This document shows positions 1 to 5,819 of a stretch of DNA of 5,819 bases, in pieces. The notes beneath the pieces are model-generated. The model saw only the letters and a program-made list of their open reading frames with translations, searched no databases and had not been told where the DNA came from. Positions within the stretch are counted from its first letter, which is position 1. The number at the start of each line of letters is the position of its first letter. The position numbers were made by a program, and so were the translations under genes. The stretch covers positions 1-5,819 of the forward strand of contig CAIWCQ010000155.1 of assembly GCA_903911165.1 (NCBI GenBank). Reading direction: 5' to 3'. The stretch is from an uncultured Actinomycetes bacterium (GTDB lineage: Bacteria > Actinomycetota > Actinomycetes > Mycobacteriales > Mycobacteriaceae).

Positions 1-152
1 ACGTGCTGAAACTCAACGGCGAGGAGGCCGTCACCTACGACCCCAACCCGGACGAGTCGCAGCGCCAGCAGGTACTGCGGGCAGTGGCGTCGTGCCCGGT
101 GCAGGCGATCATCCTCGAACTCGACCCGCCGGCCGATCGGGACACCAAATGA
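1..152 (+). CDS. Small 3Fe-4S ferredoxin, C-terminal part
   Basis: Only the last 49 codons are visible, read from base 3 to the TGA at 150-152; the start lies upstream of the window. The piece contains ASCPVQAI with the Cys codon at 93-95. This fits the last cluster-binding Cys-Pro of the small (about 60-70 residue) ferredoxins that carry a [3Fe-4S] cluster and feed actinobacterial P450s. The earlier cluster cysteines would be encoded upstream, so the cluster type is inferred from the family and from the neighbours. The acidic stretch before the Cys (YDPNPDESQ) fits a soluble acidic electron carrier. The stop overlaps the start of the reductase gene by an ATGA junction, implying translational coupling. 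Likely role: one-electron shuttle in the cytoplasm from the reductase encoded next to the P450 encoded third. A 4Fe-4S or 7Fe ferredoxin cannot be excluded from this fragment. Confidence 0.85.
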   Translation, partial: VLKLNGEEAVTYDPNPDESQRQQVLRAVASCPVQAIILELDPPADRDTK

Positions 153-1567
153 CATCCGGTCTGCCCGGGACCTACTCGTTCGACGAGATCGTCAGGAAGT
201 TCCGCGCCGAGGGCCGCATCGTCATCGTGGGCGCCTCATTGGCCGGGCTGCGTGCCGCAGAAGCGTTGCGGGAGATGGGTTTCGAAGGATCACTGACCAT
301 TATCGGCGACGAGCCGCACGAACCCTACGACCGCCCGCCGCTGTCCAAGCAAGTGCTCAAAGGCTGGGTGCCCGCCGATCACACCAAGCTCCCCCGGCTG
401 CGCCGGGTGGACGCCGACTGGAGACTCGGCGTGGCCGCCGTGAGCCTCGACCGGGTCAATCATATTGTGAAACTGGGCAATGGCGAGGAGGTCGGTTACG
501 ACCGGTTGCTGATCGCCACCGGAACCCGGGCGCGGCCGTGGTCAAATCCGGCGGAAGCGGCGCTGCAGGGTGTGTTCACCGTTCGCACCGTCGAAGACGC
601 CACCGGCCTGTCAGCGGCACTGAAAGCGCAGCCGCGCCGGGTGCTCATCATCGGCTCCGGCTTCGTCGGCTCTGAGATCGCCTCGGTGTGCCGCGATCTG
701 GACCTGCCGGTGACGGTGATCGAACGCGGCAGCGGCCCATTGAAGGGGGCGCTGGGCGGGGTGATTAGCGACATCGCCGCGCAGATGATGCGCGACGCCG
801 GGGTGGACCTGCGCACCGGAGTATCGGTCAAGAACCTGCACGGGGACACCTCCGGTCACGTCCGATCCGCGACCCTGTCCGACGGCACCGCCCTCGACGT
901 CGACGTGGTGGTCCCGTCGCAGGGATCAATCCGCAACGTGGAGTGGCTCGACGGCGCCGGGCTGGCCGCCGGACAGTGGGGCGTCGGCTGTGATGCCGGC
1001 TGCCGCGCCTTCGACATCAACGGAGTGGTAACTGATCATATCTTCGTCGCCGGCGACGTGGCGCGCGCGCCGCATGTTCTCTACGGCTACGAGTTCCTGG
1101 CCCTTGAACATTGGGACAACGCAGTTTCCGGCGCCGAAGTGGCCGCCAACAATATGATCAACCTCGAGGTGGGCCGTCGCGCGCACCTGCCGCTGCCGTC
1201 GTTCTGGTCCGGGCAGTTCGGGGTGAACATCAAGAGCGTCGGGGTGTGCTCGTTCGGCGACGAGATCGTCTTCACCCAGGGCTCACCAGAGGATCGCCGT
1301 TTCGCCGCGGTCTACGGCAAGAACGGGCGCACCGTCGGCGCGGTGACGTTCAACCACGGCAAGTGGCTGCCCTACTACGCGGACCTGATCGAGCGTTCCG
1401 CACCGTTCCCGCCGCCGCCGCCGGGCTATGACCGTCCGGCCAACCACGACGTGGTGCCGGCCCGATTCCCCGACCCGCGCGAGCCCTCCGGAAACCCCGA
1501 CGTGGTGCTCACCGGACACGACCCCACCGACCGCCACGCCGAGTTCCGGCCCCGCGGTCATCATTAG
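149..1567 (+). CDS. NAD(P)H-dependent FAD ferredoxin reductase of the P450 system
   Basis: This is a 472-residue flavoprotein of the oxygenase-coupled ferredoxin reductase family (putidaredoxin-reductase type). It would move electrons from NAD(P)H through FAD to the ferredoxin encoded just upstream. An N-terminal FAD-binding fold has GASLAG at residues 28-33. It is followed by PYDRPPLSKQ and ATGTRARPW, both typical of the family. The second nucleotide fold has GSGFVG at 169-174. Its second strand ends in VIERG with Glu192, which favours NADH over NADPH. The second FAD motif, IFVAGD, ends at Asp303. A C-terminal reductase domain follows (EHWDNA, then LPSFWSGQFG). I chose ATG 149 because it overlaps the ferredoxin stop and has GGGA six bases upstream. 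An in-frame ATG at 92 would add 19 residues lying inside the ferredoxin gene. The protein is longer than the usual ~400 residues, with 23 residues before the FAD fold and a proline-rich tail from about residue 421. Confidence 0.93.
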   Translation: MTSGLPGTYSFDEIVRKFRAEGRIVIVGASLAGLRAAEALREMGFEGSLTIIGDEPHEPYDRPPLSKQVLKGWVPADHTKLPRLRRVDADWRLGVAAVSLDRVNHIVKLGNGEEVGYDRLLIATGTRARPWSNPAEAALQGVFTVRTVEDATGLSAALKAQPRRVLIIGSGFVGSEIASVCRDLDLPVTVIERGSGPLKGALGGVISDIAAQMMRDAGVDLRTGVSVKNLHGDTSGHVRSATLSDGTALDVDVVVPSQGSIRNVEWLDGAGLAAGQWGVGCDAGCRAFDINGVVTDHIFVAGDVARAPHVLYGYEFLALEHWDNAVSGAEVAANNMINLEVGRRAHLPLPSFWSGQFGVNIKSVGVCSFGDEIVFTQGSPEDRRFAAVYGKNGRTVGAVTFNHGKWLPYYADLIERSAPFPPPPPGYDRPANHDVVPARFPDPREPSGNPDVVLTGHDPTDRHAEFRPRGHH

Positions 1568-1568
1568 C

Positions 1569-1574
1569 AGGGAG
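1569..1574 (+). promoter_or_regulatory. Ribosome binding site of the P450 gene
   Basis: AGGGAG lies five bases before ATG 1580, in the 12-base gap after the reductase TAG (1565-1567). It is a near match to the anti-Shine-Dalgarno complement. It fixes the P450 start and supports translation of the P450 from the same transcript as the reductase. Confidence 0.7.
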
Positions 1575-1579
1575 AACCC

Positions 1580-2839
1580 ATGGACGCAGCAACTGCCTGG
1601 GCCGAGGCGATGAAGTTCGCGAACCGCCCGAACCCCTATCCGTTCTTCGAGGAACTACGCAAGACCCCGGTGGCCAAGGTCTCCGAGAAGACCTACGTCG
1701 TCACCGGCTATCCGGAAGTCGCCGCGCTCGCGCACGACCCACGGATCAGTTCCGATATCGCGCTGAGCCCGTCGGGTCTCTTCGGCGAGAAGCAGGCGCA
1801 ACTCGACGCCGCCGAAGCCGCGCAGGCACGCAATCTCAGCATGCTCACCTCGGACCCTCCCGAACACGACACGATGCGCCGACAATTCATGCGGCACTTC
1901 GGCCCGCCGCACACCCCGGACCTGATCCCGAGCATGGCCGGGTTCGTGGTCGATCTGGCCAATGAACTTCTGGACAAGGTCAAGACCCGCGGCGGCACCC
2001 GGATGGACGCCGTTGAGGACTTCGCCTACCCGATCCCGGTATCGGTGATCTTCCGGGTGCTTGGCGCGCCGATCGCCGACGAGGGCAAATTCCATGGCTG
2101 GGTGATGGACTTCATGCAGGGCGCCGACGTGGGACCGGAAGCCGACACCGAAGAAGGCCGGGCCGCGACGGCGAAAGCGGCCGCCAGCATGGCCGCATTG
2201 AACACCTACGTCAACGACCTCGTTGAGCGACTGTCCCGCGAACCGGGACCGGGCCTGCTGTCGGCGGTACTGCATGACGACGGACCGGACGGGCCGGTCT
2301 CGATCGAGGCCGCGGCGGCCAACGCCATGTTGCTGCTGATCGCCGGGCACGACTCGACGGTCAATACCATCACCAACTGCATCATGACGCTATTGCGCAA
2401 CCCGGGCTCGTGGGATCTGTTGCGGGACAACCCCGATCTGATACCGCGCACCATCGAAGAAGTGCAGCGTCTGCAGTCGGCGGTGCAGTTCTTCCCGAGC
2501 CGCTGGGCTACTGCGGATATCGAGATCGGCGGGACCCGGATTCCCGCCGGCTCCGCCGTCTTCCTGGTCTACGCCGCTGCCAACCGCGACCCTCGTCGCT
2601 TCACCAACCCCGACCGGTTCGACCCAACCCGCGAGAACAATGAGCACTTCGGTTTCGGAAGCGGGATTCACACCTGCTTCGGTGGCCCGCTGGCACGGCT
2701 CGAAGTGAACCTCGCGCTGGAAGTGTTTCTGAGCCGGGTTCGCTCACCGAAGCTGGTCGTCGACCCGCCGCCGTATCGGCACAACCAGGTGTTCCGCGGT
2801 CCCCGGCACGTCTGGGTGGACTTCGCCGCGATTGACTAG
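1580..2839 (+). CDS. Cytochrome P450 monooxygenase (possibly CYP147-like)
   Basis: This complete 419-residue soluble bacterial P450 would insert one oxygen atom from O2 into an organic substrate using two electrons from the ferredoxin. There is no signal peptide or membrane anchor, so it is cytoplasmic. The C-helix motif SDPPEH spans residues 91-96, with R100-R101 after it. The I-helix reads AGHDST at 255-260. The K-helix ExxR is E294-R297. The meander region contains ANRDP and FDPTR. The haem loop is FGSGIHTCFG at 359-368, with Cys366 as the thiolate ligand, followed by PLAR. The start is fixed by a good ribosome binding site and a 12-base gap to the reductase gene, so the P450 is the last gene of the operon. 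One oddity is Ser259 at the place of Thr252 in P450cam. The ferredoxin-reductase-P450 order matches my recollection of the M. marinum CYP147G1 fatty-acid omega-1 hydroxylase locus. I cannot assign family or substrate from motifs alone. Confidence 0.96.
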   Translation: MDAATAWAEAMKFANRPNPYPFFEELRKTPVAKVSEKTYVVTGYPEVAALAHDPRISSDIALSPSGLFGEKQAQLDAAEAAQARNLSMLTSDPPEHDTMRRQFMRHFGPPHTPDLIPSMAGFVVDLANELLDKVKTRGGTRMDAVEDFAYPIPVSVIFRVLGAPIADEGKFHGWVMDFMQGADVGPEADTEEGRAATAKAAASMAALNTYVNDLVERLSREPGPGLLSAVLHDDGPDGPVSIEAAAANAMLLLIAGHDSTVNTITNCIMTLLRNPGSWDLLRDNPDLIPRTIEEVQRLQSAVQFFPSRWATADIEIGGTRIPAGSAVFLVYAAANRDPRRFTNPDRFDPTRENNEHFGFGSGIHTCFGGPLARLEVNLALEVFLSRVRSPKLVVDPPPYRHNQVFRGPRHVWVDFAAID

Positions 2840-2850
2840 CCCGACCGCTA

Positions 2851-2908
2851 CGAGCGTGCGCGAACTGCCCGGCCGCACCGCGTGTCGGCGTACCGACACG
2901 CACGCTCG
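2851..2908. repeat. 10-bp inverted repeat in the P450-lhr gap
   Basis: CGAGCGTGCG at 2851-2860 is exactly matched by its reverse complement CGCACGCTCG at 2899-2908, with 38 bases between the arms. The right arm shares 2899-2901 with the closing bases of the inner hairpin, so full pairing of one structure shortens the other. It starts 12 bases after the P450 stop. It could be part of a transcription end signal or of a dispersed palindromic element; there is no T-tract after it. Confidence 0.6.
2880..2901. terminator. Perfect 9-bp hairpin, possible terminator of the P450 operon
   Basis: GCGTGTCGG (2880-2888) and CCGACACGC (2893-2901) form a perfect 9-bp stem with the four-base loop CGTA. It lies 40 bases after the P450 stop and 40 bases before the lhr start. 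A strong GC stem without a following T-run fits the T-less hairpins suggested as terminators in mycobacteria. A symmetric site of this kind could equally be an operator for a dimeric regulator. The dyad itself is certain; its function is not. Confidence 0.45.
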
Positions 2909-2925
2909 CGGCATGGGCGTGCCGC
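2908..2925. repeat. Small 6-bp dyad upstream of lhr
   Basis: GCGGCA (2908-2913) pairs with TGCCGC (2920-2925) around a six-base loop. It is directly followed by an overlapping dyad, GCCTG (2924-2928) and CAGGC (2930-2934), around one base. In a transcript these would lie 8 to 34 bases before the lhr start codon and could partly hide the ribosome binding region. Short GC dyads are frequent by chance in DNA of this composition, so the biological weight is low. Confidence 0.3.
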
Positions 2926-2941
2926 CTGGCAGGCTGCAGGG

Positions 2942-5819
2942 GTGAACATCGACCCGCTGGCACGTTTCGCGCCGGCGACCCGGGACTGGTTCACCGGCAC
3001 CTTCGCCGCACCTACCGCCGCCCAGTCGCAAGCCTGGACGGCGATCGCCGACGGTGAGCACACCCTGGTGATCGCACCAACCGGTTCGGGCAAGACCCTC
3101 GCGGCATTCCTGTGGGCGATAGACCAGGCGCGCGAAGCACCCACCCCCGGCACCCGGGTGCTCTACATCTCGCCGCTCAAAGCCCTGGCGATCGACGTCG
3201 AACGCAACCTGCGTACACCGCTTGCGGGCATCTCGCGGATCGCCGAACGCGATGGTGCGAACGCGCCCACCATCACCGTGGGCGTGCGTTCCGGAGACAC
3301 CACGCCGGCACAGCGCCGCGAACTCGTCCGGACTCCGCCGCACATCCTCATCACCACACCCGAGTCGCTGTTTTTGATGCTGACCTCCGCAGCCCGCGAA
3401 ACGCTGACCGACGTACAGACCGTCATCATCGACGAAGTGCATGCCGTCGCCGGCACCAAACGCGGCGCGCACCTTGCACTCTCGCTGGAACGCCTGGATG
3501 CGCTATTGACGAAACCGGCTCAGCGGATCGGGCTGTCGGCGACGGTGCGCCCACCGGAGGAGGTGGCCCGGTTCCTCACCGGCGGCCGGCCGGCCGTCAT
3601 CGTCGCACCGCCCGCAGCCAAGACCTTCGACCTCGCCGTTCAGGTGCCGGTGCCGGATATGGCCAATCTGGAGAACAACACCATCTGGCCCGACGTCGAG
3701 GCCCGCATCGTCGACCTCATCGACGCGCACACCTCGACCATCGTCTTCGCCAACTCCCGACGCGTTGCGGAGCGACTCACCGCCCGGATCAACGAGATCC
3801 ACGCCCAGCGCAACGGTGTTGAACTGCCGACGGCTCCGGCCCAGATGCTGGCCGGCAATCAGATCCAGGGCGCCGAGACACTGCTGGCCCGGGCCCATCA
3901 CGGGTCGGTGTCCAAAGAGGAACGCGCGGCCGTGGAGAACGAACTCAAAAGCGGCCGACTCAAGGCGGTGGTGGCGACGTCGAGCCTGGAACTCGGCATC
4001 GACATGGGTGCGGTCGATCTCGTCATCCAGGTCGAGGCGCCGCCGTCGGTGGCCAGCGGACTGCAGCGGGTCGGCCGCGCTGGCCACCAGGTCGGCGAGA
4101 TCTCCCGGGGGGTCTTGCTGCCCAAGCACCGCACCGATCTGATCGGCTGCGCGGTCAGCGTGCAACGCATGATCGCCGGGGCGATCGAAACCATGGCGGT
4201 GCCGGCCAACCCGCTGGACATCCTGGCCCAGCACACCGTGGCGGCCTGCTCGTCGGGTCCACTGCTCGTCGAGGAGTGGTTCGACACCGTCCGGCGCAGT
4301 GCCCCGTTCGCGACGCTGCCGCGCAGCGCCTTTGAAGCCACCCTGGATCTGCTGAGCGGAAAGTATCCGTCGACGGACTTCGCCGAACTGCGGCCGCGAC
4401 TGGTCTACGACCGCGATACCGCCACCCTGACCGCACGCCCCGGCGCCCAACGGCTCGCGGTCACCTCCGGAGGGGCGATTCCGGACCGCGGGATGTTCGC
4501 GGTGTACCTGGTGGGCGAAAAACCCTCGCGGGTCGGCGAACTCGACGAGGAGATGGTCTATGAGTCCCGGCCGGGTGACGTCATTGCACTCGGCGCGACC
4601 AGTTGGCGAATCACCGAGATCACTCACGATCGGGTGCTCGTCGTGCCTGCGCCGGGTGTTCCGGCTCGGCTGCCGTTCTGGCGCGGCGACGCCGTCGGCC
4701 GACCCGCCGAACTAGGCGAGGCGATCGGTCGATTCACCGGCGAACTGGCCGCACTGGATCGGCCCGCATTCGAGAAACGTTGCGCCGAAGTCGGCTTCGA
4801 CGCCTTCGCTGTCGACAATCTCCTGCGGCTACTCTCCGATCAGCGCGACGCCACCACAGTGGTGCCCAGCGATACGACGCTGGTCGTCGAGCGGTTCCGC
4901 GACGAACTGGGCGACTGGCGGGTGATCCTGCATTCGCCGTACGGCCTGCGGGTGCACGGGCCGTTGGCGTTGGCGGTTGCCCGGCGGTTGTCGCAGCGCT
5001 ACGGCATCGACGAGAAACCCACGGCGAGCGACGACGGCATCGTGGTGCGGCTGCCCGATACCGGCGAGGAACCACCGGGTGCCGAAATCTTCGTCTTCGA
5101 CCCGGCCGAGATCGAACCGCTGATCACCGCCGAGGTCGGCGGATCGGCATTGTTTGCCTCCCGGTTTCGCGAGTGCGCGGCCCGCGCCCTGCTACTACCC
5201 CGCCGGCAGCCCGGCAAGCGGGCTCCGCTGTGGCTGCAGCGTCAGCGGGCCGCCCAGTTGCTTGACGTGGCCCGCAAATATCCGGATTTCCCGATCGTCC
5301 TCGAGACGGTGCGGGAGTGCCTGCAGGACGTCTACGACGTCCCGATGCTGACCGAACTGATGTCGCGGATCGCCCAGCGCCGCGTGCGCCTCATCGACGT
5401 CGAGACCCCGACACCGTCCCCGTTCGCGGCATCCATGTTGTTCGGCTACGTCGGGGCTTTCATGTACGAGGGCGACAGCCCGCTCGCCGAGCGCCGGGCG
5501 GCGGCGCTGTCGCTGGACACCGCCCTGCTGGCCGAACTGCTGGGCCGGGTGGAGCTTCGGGACCTGCTCGACCCCGACGTCGTCGCCACGACCGATCAGC
5601 AGTTGCAACATCTGGCCGTCGACCGCAGGGCCCGTGACGCCGAGGCGGTGGCCGATCTGCTGCGACTGCTGGGCCCGCTGACCGAGGACGAAATCAGCGC
5701 CCGCGCAACGACACCCGACATCGGCGGATGGCTGGCCGAACTGCGCGCCACCAAGCGCGCCCTGACCGTCTCCTACGCGGAGAAAACGTGGTGGGTTGCC
5801 GTCGAGGACATCGGCCGGC
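2942..5819 (+). CDS. lhr: Lhr-type superfamily 2 helicase, N-terminal 959 codons
   Basis: Lhr is a large ATP-dependent 3'-to-5' translocase; the mycobacterial enzyme unwinds RNA:DNA hybrids and is linked to DNA damage responses. The RecA1 domain holds the PTAAQ Q-motif (24-28), APTGSGKT (Walker A, 45-52), TTPES (138-142), the DEVH box (164-167) and SAT (199-201). RecA2 has IVFANSRR (267-274), SSLELGID (347-354) and QRVGRAGH (375-382). Winged-helix and beta-barrel regions specific to Lhr follow, with PFWRGD around Trp580. The region typical of Lhr proteins reads RFREC (741-745), LWLQRQRA, PSPFA (825-829), YEGD (842-845) and AERRAAALSLD. The frame is open to the window end, where about 550 residues of a ~1500-residue protein are missing. 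GTG 2942 is chosen because the protein then begins, as I recall mycobacterial Lhr does, with PLARF and TRDWF a few residues in. A CAGG at 2930-2933 can serve as ribosome binding site. An upstream in-frame GTG at 2882 falls inside the hairpin and is less likely. Confidence 0.96.
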   Translation, partial: MNIDPLARFAPATRDWFTGTFAAPTAAQSQAWTAIADGEHTLVIAPTGSGKTLAAFLWAIDQAREAPTPGTRVLYISPLKALAIDVERNLRTPLAGISRIAERDGANAPTITVGVRSGDTTPAQRRELVRTPPHILITTPESLFLMLTSAARETLTDVQTVIIDEVHAVAGTKRGAHLALSLERLDALLTKPAQRIGLSATVRPPEEVARFLTGGRPAVIVAPPAAKTFDLAVQVPVPDMANLENNTIWPDVEARIVDLIDAHTSTIVFANSRRVAERLTARINEIHAQRNGVELPTAPAQMLAGNQIQGAETLLARAHHGSVSKEERAAVENELKSGRLKAVVATSSLELGIDMGAVDLVIQVEAPPSVASGLQRVGRAGHQVGEISRGVLLPKHRTDLIGCAVSVQRMIAGAIETMAVPANPLDILAQHTVAACSSGPLLVEEWFDTVRRSAPFATLPRSAFEATLDLLSGKYPSTDFAELRPRLVYDRDTATLTARPGAQRLAVTSGGAIPDRGMFAVYLVGEKPSRVGELDEEMVYESRPGDVIALGATSWRITEITHDRVLVVPAPGVPARLPFWRGDAVGRPAELGEAIGRFTGELAALDRPAFEKRCAEVGFDAFAVDNLLRLLSDQRDATTVVPSDTTLVVERFRDELGDWRVILHSPYGLRVHGPLALAVARRLSQRYGIDEKPTASDDGIVVRLPDTGEEPPGAEIFVFDPAEIEPLITAEVGGSALFASRFRECAARALLLPRRQPGKRAPLWLQRQRAAQLLDVARKYPDFPIVLETVRECLQDVYDVPMLTELMSRIAQRRVRLIDVETPTPSPFAASMLFGYVGAFMYEGDSPLAERRAAALSLDTALLAELLGRVELRDLLDPDVVATTDQQLQHLAVDRRARDAEAVADLLRLLGPLTEDEISARATTPDIGGWLAELRATKRALTVSYAEKTWWVAVEDIGR

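Noticed and set aside
92..148. Upstream ATG giving a 491-residue reductase
   Set aside because: The 19 added residues are encoded inside the ferredoxin gene around its Cys codon and look like an out-of-frame reading. The ATGA-coupled start at 149 is better placed.
1655..2350. A 231-codon minus-strand open frame within the P450 gene
   Set aside because: It has no motif or ribosome binding support, and the opposite strand carries a complete P450 with all signature residues.
2648..2683. Apparent two-residue insertion in the P450 haem loop (HFGFGSGIHTCFG)
   Set aside because: Aligned from Phe359, the loop reads FGSGIHTCFG and fits the standard FGxGxHxCxG spacing.
2861..2865. CGAAC resembling half of a mycobacterial SOS box
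   Set aside because: No matching GTTCG half follows at four bases, so there is no LexA site.
2840..2941. Possible lhr promoter in the gap
   Set aside because: No TAnnnT-like -10 hexamer with a matching -35 could be found; the only TA-containing words sit inside or beside the palindromes.
2744..3472. A 242-codon minus-strand open frame spanning the P450 end, the gap and the lhr start
   Set aside because: It runs through the P450 C-terminus and the lhr Walker A region in antisense with no recognisable protein features.
3503..4627. A 374-codon open frame on the minus strand, opposite lhr
   Set aside because: Its translation is rich in Arg, Gly and His without domains, and it lies antisense to strongly conserved helicase motifs. 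It is a by-product of GC-rich codon use.

Overview
The window comes from a high-GC actinobacterium. A mycobacterium or close relative is the best guess, for two reasons. The Lhr-type helicase at the right end reads like mycobacterial Lhr from its first residues. A small 3Fe-4S ferredoxin, an NADH-type ferredoxin reductase and a cytochrome P450 also form a compact gene set typical of that group. The genus is an inference from recalled sequences; no search was run. All genes lie on the + strand and every open frame is intact.

Left part (1-2839): a class I P450 operon in electron-transfer order. It begins inside the gene for a small 3Fe-4S ferredoxin, of which only the C-terminal 49 residues are visible. 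That gene overlaps the ferredoxin reductase gene by an ATGA stop/start (149-152). The reductase is followed after 12 bases by a complete P450 of 419 residues. Electrons would pass from NAD(P)H to the FAD reductase, then the ferredoxin, then the P450 haem, so the set looks self-sufficient. The order resembles the locus of the fatty-acid hydroxylase CYP147G1 of M. marinum as I recall it, but the P450 family assignment is tentative. The promoter and any regulator lie outside the window.

Middle (2840-2941): a 102-base gap rich in dyad symmetry. It holds a perfect 9-bp hairpin and a 10-bp inverted repeat whose right arm overlaps that hairpin, with a smaller dyad beyond. It may end the P450 transcript, control lhr, or be a copy of a dispersed intergenic palindrome. 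No convincing promoter -10 box is visible.

Right part (2942-5819): the first 959 codons of lhr, a large superfamily 2 helicase, starting at GTG and running off the end. All helicase motifs and the Lhr-specific region are present; roughly the last third of the protein is missing. Its role in nucleic acid repair seems unrelated to the P450 set, and their adjacency is probably incidental.

I found no tRNA, rRNA, CRISPR array, insertion sequence or clear novel system. The points most worth checking are the nested palindromes before lhr, the Asp-Ser pair in the P450 I-helix, and the long tail on the reductase.
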